Assembly: GCA_029781865.1 (NCBI GenBank) | Contig: JAKOVW010000054.1 | Span: 124,001-188,000, forward strand | Length of the DNA stretch: 64,000 nucleotides | Source of the DNA: Bacteroidota bacterium | Lineage (GTDB): Bacteria > Bacteroidota > Bacteroidia > Chitinophagales > Saprospiraceae | Direction: 5' to 3' | In this document: positions 36,367-45,597 of the stretch, one piece after another | How the letters are laid out: every line of letters begins with the position of its first letter | How positions within the stretch are numbered: the stretch's first letter is position 1 | Made by a program: the position numbers and the translations under genes | Notes under the pieces: generated by a model | What the model was told of the DNA's origin: nothing | Database searches by the model: none | The model's input: the letters and a program-made list of their open reading frames with translations, nothing else

Positions 36367-38487
36367 CTAATGCTCCACAACCACTTTCTGTACCGGCAAC
36401 TTCGGATCATCAAATTTAAGAAAATAAATTCCATTTGGAATTTCATGAATATATATTGAAAACTGAGATGATAAGTATTTTCCATTTAAAATATTGCGTC
36501 CCGAGATATCCACTAAAATCCATGTGCCATCGACTTTTTTGCATTTCGATTTTAGATTAACATTTAATTTATATTCATCTTGAACAATACTTATATCTCC
36601 AAGAACATCTAAATCCTGGGTAGCAACTGGAATCGATGCAGGCTTTACAGTTTTATAAACTACATCCCCATTAAATGATAGATAGAGATAATTATCCTCA
36701 TCAAATGTAAATGAGGTACTAATATGTTGATCCTCAATTGGAAGACCTGACTCAAAGGGCTCCCAGTTCTCACCATAATCCTTTGATATTTCGCAATTAG
36801 GACCACTTGCTCTGTAGATGACTTCATCGTCACCTGTAATCAACACATCATACCGTACGACTGGCTTTATTTTTTTATAAGACATAAGTTTGTCTTTTGA
36901 TATATACAACCAAACCGGGCCAGATCTATAATCTGCAGCAGTAAAGTAAATAGTGCCCTTACGGGATATCGTAAATTCATAAATTTCCGCTACTTGCAAA
37001 TTCAAAGTGTTCCAGTGTGCGCCATCATCGTTTGTATAATTTATATCCGGTTTGATAATATGATTCGCTCGATCAATTATCATTGTAAAAAAGCTTCCGT
37101 CCGGATTGAAGACACCAGTATTACCATAATTCAAAGAAACTGGCACCTCTTTCCAATTTACTCCACAGTCGCGCGAAAGAAAGCTGCCAAAATCTCCTAT
37201 TACATAAATTGAAGAATTAAAGTTTCCAAACAAACCATAAATATCACTTTGTCCATTAATAATGAAGTCCTCCCAATTTAAACCGAAATTCACACTTTTA
37301 ATAAGTTTACGATTAACTCTGACAAAGAGTTCACCTGATGTACAGGAAACTAAATTTGATGATGGTCCTTGAGGATCCATTGGCAACTTAAATTGCTGCC
37401 AATTCTTACCCTTATCCTTACTGTAAGAATACTTTCCATTACCGCATAGCTCAGTAAATAAACAATTCTGCTTGTTGCTTAAAATTTGATAATCATACTT
37501 TGGTTGAAAAAACTCTTCAAAACCAATCCAATTATACCCTCCGTCAGAAGTTTTATATAATCCATTATCTAAACACTGCTTATAAGGATGATATAAGTAG
37601 ACCTCAGTCTGATGTTGAAGTAATTTTGAATCAGCGCGTATCTTTTTATACATTACGCTATTGGAGACAAACCAACTCATTCCTAAATCTGATGACTCCA
37701 AATCACTGCTATCTGTGAAGGCAAGCAAATTTCCATTTGTTTTGATTACAAAACTCTTCATGTTGGAATTTAATGGATAGACGTCAATTAGGTCTTTACC
37801 ATCTCTGTCCATCCTAAGTAGTTTCTGATCGCCCGTAATTAGAAAAAGATATCCGGCAGGATGCCAAAATAAAGAACGGGGTTCGCTAACATTATTAAAT
37901 ATTTTTACTAAACCTGAACCATCATCATTCATCCGAAATATGGAATAAAAAGAATTTTCATATACTACTAAAAAATTATTATCATTTCCCCTCAACTCAG
38001 TTGCCTTAATTCCACCCGCCATATTAATAAGAATGTATTGAAATGAAATTCCACCGTCAGCTGAATACTTAATTGTTTTGTTATCATAATTTCTTATATA
38101 AACTCCTCCATAATCATTTGCAATTACTGTTAGGTTGCAACATTCATACTCCTGAATTTGTGCCCATTCAATTTCATCCTTATCCAATCGGTATAATTTC
38201 TGATCAATAATTGCAAATATTGAACTGTTGGGGCCGGCCGACATGGATCTTGCAAAACTTGATTTTGAATCCAGACCTTTGTTCAGTATTTCCCAATTCT
38301 GGCCTTTATCTTTCGAACCATATATACCATCAGGTGTCGAGATTATTAATCGACCATCAAAAAGAACAAGCGCTTCAAATAAATCCAGTGAATGTGGCCC
38401 ATTTGTCGGCTCCCAGATATTTTGCGCAATACAATTTTCAATAAATGAACTTAATATGAGGATTATGAGTGACAGTAAATTCTTCAT
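36367..38487 (-). CDS. secreted Asp-box propeller protein 1 with T9SS sorting domain
   Basis: A 706-residue exported protein, one of three tandem paralogues. Signal peptide 1-22 (ENCIAQ). The mature part starts with NIWEPTNGP and contains repeated BNR/Asp-box motifs of the S-x-D-x-G-x-x-W type (SKDKGQNW, SADGGISF, TSDGGYNW, SKDKGKNW, SRDCGVNW, SKDYGENW), which predict a sortilin- or YCF48-like beta-propeller (about 25-625). A sorting domain covers about 630-706, ending PKLPVQKVVVEH. Its C-terminal tail is nearly identical to that of the upstream paralogue although the middles are diverged, which suggests gene conversion. It lies between two 86-bp spacers of similar sequence. No enzymatic residues (such as sialidase arginines) are recognised. 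Confidence 0.87.
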   Translation of the reverse strand: MKNLLSLIILILSSFIENCIAQNIWEPTNGPHSLDLFEALVLFDGRLIISTPDGIYGSKDKGQNWEILNKGLDSKSSFARSMSAGPNSSIFAIIDQKLYRLDKDEIEWAQIQEYECCNLTVIANDYGGVYIRNYDNKTIKYSADGGISFQYILINMAGGIKATELRGNDNNFLVVYENSFYSIFRMNDDGSGLVKIFNNVSEPRSLFWHPAGYLFLITGDQKLLRMDRDGKDLIDVYPLNSNMKSFVIKTNGNLLAFTDSSDLESSDLGMSWFVSNSVMYKKIRADSKLLQHQTEVYLYHPYKQCLDNGLYKTSDGGYNWIGFEEFFQPKYDYQILSNKQNCLFTELCGNGKYSYSKDKGKNWQQFKLPMDPQGPSSNLVSCTSGELFVRVNRKLIKSVNFGLNWEDFIINGQSDIYGLFGNFNSSIYVIGDFGSFLSRDCGVNWKEVPVSLNYGNTGVFNPDGSFFTMIIDRANHIIKPDINYTNDDGAHWNTLNLQVAEIYEFTISRKGTIYFTAADYRSGPVWLYISKDKLMSYKKIKPVVRYDVLITGDDEVIYRASGPNCEISKDYGENWEPFESGLPIEDQHISTSFTFDEDNYLYLSFNGDVVYKTVKPASIPVATQDLDVLGDISIVQDEYKLNVNLKSKCKKVDGTWILVDISGRNILNGKYLSSQFSIYIHEIPNGIYFLKFDDPKLPVQKVVVEH

Positions 38488-38573
38488 ATTGTTTAACTTT
38501 TTAATTGCAGCACTGTGACATTTTCTATCAAATACAATTTGTCAATTGATTAGTTCCAGTTGCCTACTTTTCC

Positions 38574-40709
38574 CTAATGCTCCACAACCATCTTCTGGAC
38601 CGGCAACTTCGGATCATCAAATTTAAGAAAATAAATTCCATTTGGCAAACCTTCTAATTTAATGCATGATCTGTCAGATTTTATTTCTCCATCCATGATT
38701 TTCCGGCTATGTATGTCTAACAGTATCCATTTTGCAGTGAATCTAATTTGATCACTATCCAAAGCCAATAAGATTTCATCATTCGCCGGATTAGGACTTA
38801 GCTGAATCGAATGAACAAATCGAACATTTTGAGTAGATACAGTACTTGATACTGGTTCCACTGTTCTAAATACTTTATGATTCCTCATCCCAATATACAA
38901 ATACTGGTCTTTATCAATGGCGAGGTAATATCCAAGAGGATTTACGGGTAATCCACTCGTAAAGTCTTGCCAGGTTCTACCTCCGTCTATCGACTTTTTA
39001 TAAATTCCGGCACTATCGAGTGCATATAAATTCTCATCATTGTCACTTAATAAATCATAAAAAACACCACCATATATCTTATCCAATGAATTCAACTTAT
39101 CATGGGATACATAAAACCCGGCACTCATTCCACTATTATTGCTACTATTTACTCCTGCCAAATAAAATACTCCTGACTTTGTCATACAACTTCCGTAAAT
39201 AAAATCGAAATGCATCTTTGCCGTATCCCAATTTATGCCTTTATCATTTGAATAAACCAATCCACCATTAAACAAATCATCCAAAGCGAATAGAGTCCCA
39301 TCCGGATGTTCATACAAATTTATCAACTGGGGAGGAAATGACATATTCCTAAAATTTATTCCTAACCAGTTCTGCCCTCCATCATTTGAAAAGTAACCGC
39401 CATTCGAACCAAACCCAAAAGAAACATAAATCAAGTTCCTGTTATCTCCCGATAAACTTCTAAATCTATTCATAGTGTCGATAGCAATCAGATTCCATGT
39501 CTGTCCATTATCCCGGCTTTTATAAATAGTATCACCAGATTCAATAAATAGTTCTCCATTCGCATTTGACAGTAAGGAATAGCTCCCGAATTCGCTGAAG
39601 TTAGTATTCATTGGCTTCCAGCTATGACCTTTGTCATCCGAATAATTATACCTTGGATAAAAGCAATCTAAAAATGCTACATAAACAAATCCGGGTGTAT
39701 TAGAAAAAATATAAGTGACAATAGGATTCGAAAAATAACTACTGTAATCAATCCAACTCTTACCTTCATCGACCGATTTATACAAATCATTGGAAATGCT
39801 TCCTTTATTCAACAAATAACAAATATTATTTTTAAAATAATACTGCGGATCATAACTTCTTTCCTTGTAGAAAGTTGAACTTACTTTAGTCCAGTTTACA
39901 CCTTGATCCTGAGATTCATAATCGCCATCGTAGGTCAATAACAATAATCTGCCATTCTCTTTTTTAAATATTCTAAACAGAATGTATGGAGACCAGGTAA
40001 TATAACTGAGATTTTTTCCCAGGCTGTCCATTCTGATAATTTCTGCATTAGATGAGATCATAAAAACAAATCCATCATCGTCCCAAATCATCTGAGGATT
40101 TGTCACGCTTGCAGAATAGATTTTAGTCACAACCACTCCGTCATCACTCACGCGGTATAAATCACTTTTTACATTTCCCGCAACCAGCACATAATTATTG
40201 TCATTCCCATTGATTGAAAACGCTTTTAAGTCCCTGATTTTCGGATTATTTAGAATCGTATCAAACGAGTATCCTCCATCTTTAGAAATAAAAAGGGAAA
40301 CCTGCAGACTATCAGACAAAATAAACACTGAACCTTTCTTATCGACAATCACTTTAGATTCCTCAACAAATCGGTTTCCGGTATTTTCCCAGATTCCGGA
40401 ATTCTTTTCGAACCGATACAAATAATCATCCACAATGGCATATACAATTCCATTAGTACCTGAAGACAGGCTGGTCGCATACGAATCAGGATGATCCAAT
40501 CCAATTGCATTCTTTTGCCAACTCAATCCTTCATCATTGGAAAAGTATATTCCATCGGATTTTACAGAAAGCACCAACCCGCCATCTGAGGCTATCGCAA
40601 AATCAGAAGCATCCAACGATTGGGGTCCTGAGGTGGTTTCCCAGATGTTTTGTGAATAGCCGTTATCAAGACACAACGGGATTATTAAATAAATAAAATA
40701 CCTGGCCAT
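38574..40709 (-). CDS. secreted Asp-box propeller protein 2 with T9SS sorting domain
   Basis: A 711-residue exported paralogue of its downstream neighbour. Signal peptide 1-19 (NGYSQ). Asp-box motifs include SNDEGLSW, SKDGGYSF, SVDEGKSW, SDDKGHSW, SRDNGQTW, SNDGGQNW and SNDKGINW, predicting a multi-blade propeller (about 20-625). The T9SS type A sorting domain starts near LSPNPANDEILL (about 638) and ends PKLPVQKMVVEH. The signal peptide differs from that of paralogue 1, while the C-terminal tail (PNGIYFLKFDDPKLPVQK) is shared with it. An 86-bp spacer follows. Function unknown; probably a surface protein. Confidence 0.87.
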   Translation of the reverse strand: MARYFIYLIIPLCLDNGYSQNIWETTSGPQSLDASDFAIASDGGLVLSVKSDGIYFSNDEGLSWQKNAIGLDHPDSYATSLSSGTNGIVYAIVDDYLYRFEKNSGIWENTGNRFVEESKVIVDKKGSVFILSDSLQVSLFISKDGGYSFDTILNNPKIRDLKAFSINGNDNNYVLVAGNVKSDLYRVSDDGVVVTKIYSASVTNPQMIWDDDGFVFMISSNAEIIRMDSLGKNLSYITWSPYILFRIFKKENGRLLLLTYDGDYESQDQGVNWTKVSSTFYKERSYDPQYYFKNNICYLLNKGSISNDLYKSVDEGKSWIDYSSYFSNPIVTYIFSNTPGFVYVAFLDCFYPRYNYSDDKGHSWKPMNTNFSEFGSYSLLSNANGELFIESGDTIYKSRDNGQTWNLIAIDTMNRFRSLSGDNRNLIYVSFGFGSNGGYFSNDGGQNWLGINFRNMSFPPQLINLYEHPDGTLFALDDLFNGGLVYSNDKGINWDTAKMHFDFIYGSCMTKSGVFYLAGVNSSNNSGMSAGFYVSHDKLNSLDKIYGGVFYDLLSDNDENLYALDSAGIYKKSIDGGRTWQDFTSGLPVNPLGYYLAIDKDQYLYIGMRNHKVFRTVEPVSSTVSTQNVRFVHSIQLSPNPANDEILLALDSDQIRFTAKWILLDIHSRKIMDGEIKSDRSCIKLEGLPNGIYFLKFDDPKLPVQKMVVEH

Positions 40710-40928
40710 GGCTTAATATATTTCAATGAGGTTGCCCATATCATTTAATAGACCTCCGATTTGTCAAATAGCTGCCTGAAAGCGAAACTATTTTCAGTCC
40801 AATCACCCTTTATTTTCAAGTCCCTGGAAAATTATAATTCCTATAATAAAATGGGACGGCTACCCAAAGCTATCACTATTAATTCTAAATGCATAATTAA
40901 AGTTAATAACTAACTCAAGTGTTCTTAC

Positions 40929-41104
40929 AAGTTCGATATGGTGTTGTTGCAAGTTTGTATTCCCTTGTTGTCGCAATTTTGCACTCCTGCGTTGTTGCAT
41001 TCCATGTTGTTGCAAGTTTACAACTTGCAACTCTTCACATGGCACCGTGTTGTTGCAAGTTTGCATTCCCGTGTTGTTGCAAGTTTGCAACTTGCAACTC
41101 TTAT
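40929..41104. repeat. TTGCAA hairpin repeat region 3
   Basis: This sits directly behind the stop of the 705-residue gene and holds GTGTTGTTGCAAG words plus two or three hairpins (about 41003-41029 and 41076-41099). It is a near copy of region 2. The rest of the gap (40710-40928), upstream of paralogue 2, shows nothing I recognise. Confidence 0.7.
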
Positions 41105-43222
41105 TTAATGAACAACCACAATTTTTTCTGTATAATAAAATTTGCCAGCTCCAAATACCTGGATGTATGCCATACCATTCGGCAAAGAACTGCAATCTAC
41201 CGTAAATTGATTTGTATGGAATTCACCGCTCAATCTTTCGATGCCGTTAAGATCGATAATTTTGTAATTGCCGGAAGAAATATTTTTATTGGAAATAGTT
41301 AAGCATAAAAAGTGCTCAACTGGATTAGAATTAATTAAAACAGAATCGATTGTTTTATAATCTTTTGTACTTACTGGATTAACAGTTGGAACAATTGTTT
41401 TAAAAACTCTGTCGTAGAATAGACCAATAAATATATTTTGATCATCGTCTACAACAAATGAATTAGAATCCTCAAAAGGGAGGCCTGAAGAAAAGTCCTC
41501 CCAGGTAAAACCGCCGTCTGTTGATCTCACACATTTATTATACATATTATTTCCATATAAATTGCCACTACTATCTACCACAATATTGTCCAAATAAGTA
41601 TTTGAAATAAATGTCAGATCCTCTAATTTATTATTGGAGACAAATAATCCAGATTGAAAACCGAATTTAGGCTCACCAACAATATAGATTAGACCTTTGT
41701 CTGTAATACATAGAGATTTTATTGAGTTGAATTGATAAGGAGTATACGTCTGATTTAATCCATACTTATCCGTAGTATAAATAAAATTTGAAAAATCACT
41801 AGAAACAAAAAATACCGTTCCGTCTGGATGAAAATAGGTTTTCATTAAATATTTTGGACTTGGAGGATTTGGGATGGACTCCCAATTCTCACCACCATCG
41901 TTTGATATATAGCTTCGGTCGCCAAAAGCAATCACCATATTTTTAAAATCACTTCCAATAGCGGCAAAGATGGAATCATTGTAAATACTAAAATGCTCCC
42001 AAGACTGCCCATAATTTTTACTTTTATACAACTTAAAAGAAGAATAAGATAAAAAAATCACATTTCCTGTTACCGTAGAAACTAAATCATAAACGGGTAA
42101 ATCCAAAACAGGTATATTCAAATTTTCCCACTGCACCCCTTTATCTTTTGTATATAAATAATTCGATGAACAAATTCTTGCAAATATATTGCCCAGGCCA
42201 TCATTGAATATTTTAAATACCAGTGGATGCATAAATGAGCTATCCAATGCAAGCCACTTCAAACCATTATCATCCGATCGCAGAAGTTGCATTTGACTAC
42301 ATCTACTTAAAAAAATAAAAATAGATGAGTCTATAAAAAATAACTTTTCTATGTTATAAGGAACAGCATATAAGCTGTTTTTTTTAACCCAATTCAATCC
42401 ATTATCTGATGATTCATAATCTCCCTTTTCGGTCAGTGCAAGCAGATTTCCATTTGGTTTATTCGTTATTTTGGTAATCCAGTTACTTAAATAACCGGTA
42501 TCAATTTGGATTTTGACAAATTGATTTCCAGAACTATCCATTTTATAGAAATACAAAGCATCTGGTTCATAGAAATAAACATATCCATTAGGATGCCAAT
42601 TCAACCCGAATATAAAATTCGGAGTATTTAATATTTCATGAGGCTCTGAACCATCATCATTCATTCTATATAAACTATAAGATTGTCCTGAATCTACAAT
42701 GAAGTAATTATTACCATACCCATTGAAAGAATATGCGGTGATTTTTTTGAATTTTTTTTCATCTAAGATCCGATGAATGGTTAGCCCATTATCATTCGAG
42801 AAATAAATTTCCGTATTATGGTTATCTAAAATATACAAATAATTTGATTTTGAGTATAATAATTGAGCAATAGAAAATGAATGTGAAGTGTTCTCCCAGA
42901 TTTTTGAACCTATATTTAGTTTATACAATTGACTGTTCACGATTGCATAAATAAAACCATCGGGTCCTTCAGCCAAAGAATTTGCAGCAGCGCTTGAATC
43001 CGGTAAACCCATATAATATTTTGTCCAATGCTTTCCTTTGTCATTCGACATCAATATACCCACATCTATTCCAGACAATACTAGTAAACTATCTCGTTCA
43101 ACAATAAAATCGATTATATTTACTCCATTCGGACCATTTGTTGGTTCCCAAATGTTTTGGGCGGTACAATTAGTACAACAGATGCAAAATAGAAAAATGG
43201 AGTGAAAAAATAGCTTTTCCAT
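41105..43222 (-). CDS. secreted Asp-box propeller protein 3 with T9SS-type C-terminus
   Basis: A 705-residue exported paralogue, first in the direction of transcription. Signal peptide 1-21 (CTNCTAQ), then NIWEPTNGPNGVNIIDF. Asp-box motifs: SNDKGKHW, SNDNGLTI, SSDNGLNW, TKDKGVQW, SKNYGQSW, SNDGGENW, STDGGFTW, which predict a propeller (about 22-620). The C-terminal sorting region (about 630-705, LINSNPVEHFLCLTI start, LPNGMAYIQVFGAGKF near the end, IVVVH at the end) is of another subtype than that of paralogues 1 and 2. The pseudogene at 36013-36280 took both its mature N-terminus and its C-terminus from this gene type. Function unknown. Confidence 0.87.
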   Translation of the reverse strand: MEKLFFHSIFLFCICCTNCTAQNIWEPTNGPNGVNIIDFIVERDSLLVLSGIDVGILMSNDKGKHWTKYYMGLPDSSAAANSLAEGPDGFIYAIVNSQLYKLNIGSKIWENTSHSFSIAQLLYSKSNYLYILDNHNTEIYFSNDNGLTIHRILDEKKFKKITAYSFNGYGNNYFIVDSGQSYSLYRMNDDGSEPHEILNTPNFIFGLNWHPNGYVYFYEPDALYFYKMDSSGNQFVKIQIDTGYLSNWITKITNKPNGNLLALTEKGDYESSDNGLNWVKKNSLYAVPYNIEKLFFIDSSIFIFLSRCSQMQLLRSDDNGLKWLALDSSFMHPLVFKIFNDGLGNIFARICSSNYLYTKDKGVQWENLNIPVLDLPVYDLVSTVTGNVIFLSYSSFKLYKSKNYGQSWEHFSIYNDSIFAAIGSDFKNMVIAFGDRSYISNDGGENWESIPNPPSPKYLMKTYFHPDGTVFFVSSDFSNFIYTTDKYGLNQTYTPYQFNSIKSLCITDKGLIYIVGEPKFGFQSGLFVSNNKLEDLTFISNTYLDNIVVDSSGNLYGNNMYNKCVRSTDGGFTWEDFSSGLPFEDSNSFVVDDDQNIFIGLFYDRVFKTIVPTVNPVSTKDYKTIDSVLINSNPVEHFLCLTISNKNISSGNYKIIDLNGIERLSGEFHTNQFTVDCSSLPNGMAYIQVFGAGKFYYTEKIVVVH

Positions 43223-43512
43223 ATTAGTTCATTATCCAATGACAACGGTTGGATTCCTTAATTGTTACACCTTAATTTGCAAAGTATCTGAGTTTATATA
43301 TTCATTCCTTAAAAAGTGACAAATTATCTCAGCTATCTTAATGTCTTATAAATACATTATTGATTTTTAAAAATAAAGAAAACAATGAACAATTAATAAT
43401 TCTATGTATGCTATTGTGATCTACTGTGTTTCAAAAATAAAACACTCCTTACTAAATAGTCTCTTCTTTATTCTGAACTTAAATGATCCGAAAGTCATTT
43501 TGAGCTTAATGA

Positions 43513-44433
43513 TCAGATCTTCTTCAACGGCGAATCACTCGTATAAGGCACTTTTCCCGATGGCACCACCTTACTCGCTTTCTCTAAATGCGTCTCCTGG
43601 TCATCGAAGAAAATATGCGCACCATAGGCATCCAGTACTTTATCCTTATCGAGTCCTCCTAAAAAATAAGCCTCATCGACATAGACTCCCCACTTGCGTA
43701 GTGTTTTGATCACGCGCATATGCGAGGGCGCATTACGCGCGGTAACAATGGCAAGGCGGAGGGGGGACAATTCGATCCGGGTGGGAAGATGCTCCTGTAT
43801 TCTGGAAAGTTTGATTAATAGTTTTGCAAATGGTCCTTCCTTCAGCGGATCGTTTTCATGCTCGGCTTCATATTGCTGAAATGCTTCAATGCCTTCCGTT
43901 TTGTAACGGTGCTCCGATTCTTCTGAAAACAAAACGGCATCTGCATCAAATGCAATCCTGACTCTGTTATCGGACGGATTAAATTCTTTGGGTGGGGCAT
44001 ATATTAATGCAGCAGCACAGGTCTTTGAATCAATGACCGCCTGAACATCGCTCTCATCTTTCGACAAGAACAAATCCAGGTCAAACGCATTCATATAGGG
44101 TGCAAGTGGTTCGCCTCCGGATAAGGCCACCCGGGTGATGTCAAGTTCAAATTTTTTAATTGTATTTAAAATCCTCACTCCCGTCTCGGGACTATTGCGC
44201 GACATCACTATGACTTCGACAATTCGCTTCTTTGCCTGCTTATTCAATTCCAGTAAACTTTGTATCAGATAAAATGCTGTACCGGGATCCAACGGTATAT
44301 CTTCATTCTCCAATTGATATTTGCGATAACCTTCAATCCCTTCTTTCTCGAAGACTTCATTTTCTTTTTCCAAATCAAATAAAGCTCGCGTCGAAACTCC
44401 GATTACTAATATGTCTGATAGATTTGTAGGCAC
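43513..44433 (-). CDS. cytosolic 5'-nucleotidase (PF06189 family)
   Basis: A 306-residue cytoplasmic protein of the 5'-nucleotidase family related to animal NT5C1, which dephosphorylates nucleoside 5'-monophosphates. Seen: an N-terminal half with LVIGVSTRALFDLEKE and RNSPETGVRIL, the HAD-like motif FDADAVLFS (about 167-175), VTARNAP (about 229-235) and FFDDQETHL near the C-terminus. The segment GIEGYRKYQLENEDIPLDPG and its partner GIEAFQQYEAEHENDPLKEG are a duplicated cap-like element within the protein. The start is GTG at 44433; an in-frame TAA a few codons upstream and the absence of ATG decide this. Nucleotide salvage is the likely role. Confidence 0.9.
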   Translation of the reverse strand: MPTNLSDILVIGVSTRALFDLEKENEVFEKEGIEGYRKYQLENEDIPLDPGTAFYLIQSLLELNKQAKKRIVEVIVMSRNSPETGVRILNTIKKFELDITRVALSGGEPLAPYMNAFDLDLFLSKDESDVQAVIDSKTCAAALIYAPPKEFNPSDNRVRIAFDADAVLFSEESEHRYKTEGIEAFQQYEAEHENDPLKEGPFAKLLIKLSRIQEHLPTRIELSPLRLAIVTARNAPSHMRVIKTLRKWGVYVDEAYFLGGLDKDKVLDAYGAHIFFDDQETHLEKASKVVPSGKVPYTSDSPLKKI

Positions 44434-44491
44434 AGGATGTCGTTGTTAGTTTATGGTTTTAATAAATGAATTGCAATTCGAATTTATAGCA

Positions 44492-45245
44492 AAAGTTGCA
44501 AGTTACAAACTTGCAACAACATCATGGGAATTTTAATAAACAAATTGCAATTCGAATTCATAGCAATAGATAAAAGTTGCAAACTTGCAACAACATCAGA
44601 CTTGCAATAACATCATAGGCTCATTACAAAAGTTGCAAGTTGCAAACTTGCAACAACATCAGACTTGCAATAACATCATGGGCTCTTTGCAAAAGTTGCA
44701 AGTTACAAACTTGCAACAACATCAGACTTGCAATAACATCATAGGCTCATTACAAAAGTTGCAAGTTGCAAACTTGCAACAACATCAGACTTGCAATAAA
44801 ATCATGGGCACATTACAAAAGTTGCAAGTTGCAAACCTGCAACAACATCAGACTTGCAATAAAATCATGGGCTCTTTGCAAAAGTTTCAAGTTGCAAACT
44901 TGCAACAACATCAGACTTGCAATAACATCATGGGCTCTTTGCAAAAGTTGCAAGTTGCAAACTTGCAACAACATCAGACTTGCAACAACATCATGGGCTC
45001 ATTACAAAAGTTGCAAGTTGTAAACTAGCAACAACATCAGACTTGCAACAACATCATGGGCTCATTGCAAAAGTTGCAAGTTGCAAACTTGCAACAACAT
45101 CAGACTTGCAATAACATCATGGGCTCTTTGCAAAAGTTGCAAGATGCAAACTTGCAACAACATCAGATTTGCAATAACATCATGGGCTCATTACAAAAGT
45201 TGCAAGTTGCAAACTTGCAACAACATCAGATTTGCAATATCATCA
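44492..45245. repeat. 63-bp tandem repeat array with TTGCAA hairpins
   Basis: After two single hairpins (about 44494-44520 and 44574-44592), a 63-bp unit repeats about ten times between 44578 and 45245. The GGC of the GGGCTC spacer recurs every 63 bases from 44618 to 45185. Each unit carries an 8-bp arm pair TTGCAAGT/ACTTGCAA with a 5-base loop, a linker with CAACAACATCAGACTTGCAA, and a variable GGCTC(T/A) segment. Units differ by a few substitutions. Because 63 is divisible by three, one frame stays open over many units, broken by a single T-to-A change (TAG at 45026). The unit is also nine heptamers long. Confidence 0.85.
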
Positions 45246-45321
45246 TAATTTCATAGTAAAAGTGTATCCAAAAACAGCCATGATCATAACAAATTGCGTT
45301 ATTTAGTTGTCCACTTTTTCA

Positions 45322-45463
45322 AGATTCCTCACTGCCGTTCGGAATGACATATTACTTTTGTGGGAGAAGGGAAGGGAAGTAAAAGACATGCCCTGGCATG
45401 TCTTTTACTTCCCTTCCCCCTTTTTATTTGAATGTCGTCATTCCGAACGGCTGTGAGGAATCT
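45322..45463. mobile_element. MITE-like inverted-repeat element, copy 1
   Basis: Outer arms of 27 bp (45322-45348 with 45437-45463) begin AGATTCCTCAC and end GGAATGAC, with only a few mismatches. Inside is a perfect 24-bp hairpin (45369-45392 with 45395-45418) with a 2-base loop. A related element is at 63622-63755. No coding capacity and no obvious target-site duplication. It may be a non-autonomous element or a large REP/BIME-like structure. Confidence 0.65.
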
Positions 45464-45532
45464 ATTTATTATCCGGCATCTGATTCATAAATTTATTTAG
45501 TCGATGATATAAAGCCATTCGTTATTCACAAA

Positions 45533-45560
45533 ACAGCCCATGACTTAAGTCAAGGGCTGT
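45533..45560 (-). terminator. hairpin behind glyQS
   Basis: ACAGCCC-A-TGACTT pairs with AAGTCA-A-GGGCTGT (one internal A:A mismatch, no loop beyond the turn). It lies about 40 bases after the glyQS stop at 45598. On the minus strand it is followed by TTTGTGAAT, a weak U-tract, so it is a plausible but not textbook terminator. Confidence 0.5.
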
Positions 45561-45597
45561 GTATTTATGAGATGATAAACTTATAGTCTTAATTCAT

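Noticed and set aside
44578-45245. Possible CRISPR array
   Set aside because: The units are complete tandem copies; the segments between hairpins are nearly identical, not unique spacers. No cas genes are present.
44585-45256. Open frame of 147 codons plus continuation, encoding a 21-residue repeat (QQHQTCNNIMGSLQKLQV type)
   Set aside because: The frame is open only because the DNA repeat is 63 bp long. A second frame is open too, there is no promoter or start context, and an internal TAG is present. Treated as a by-product of the satellite.
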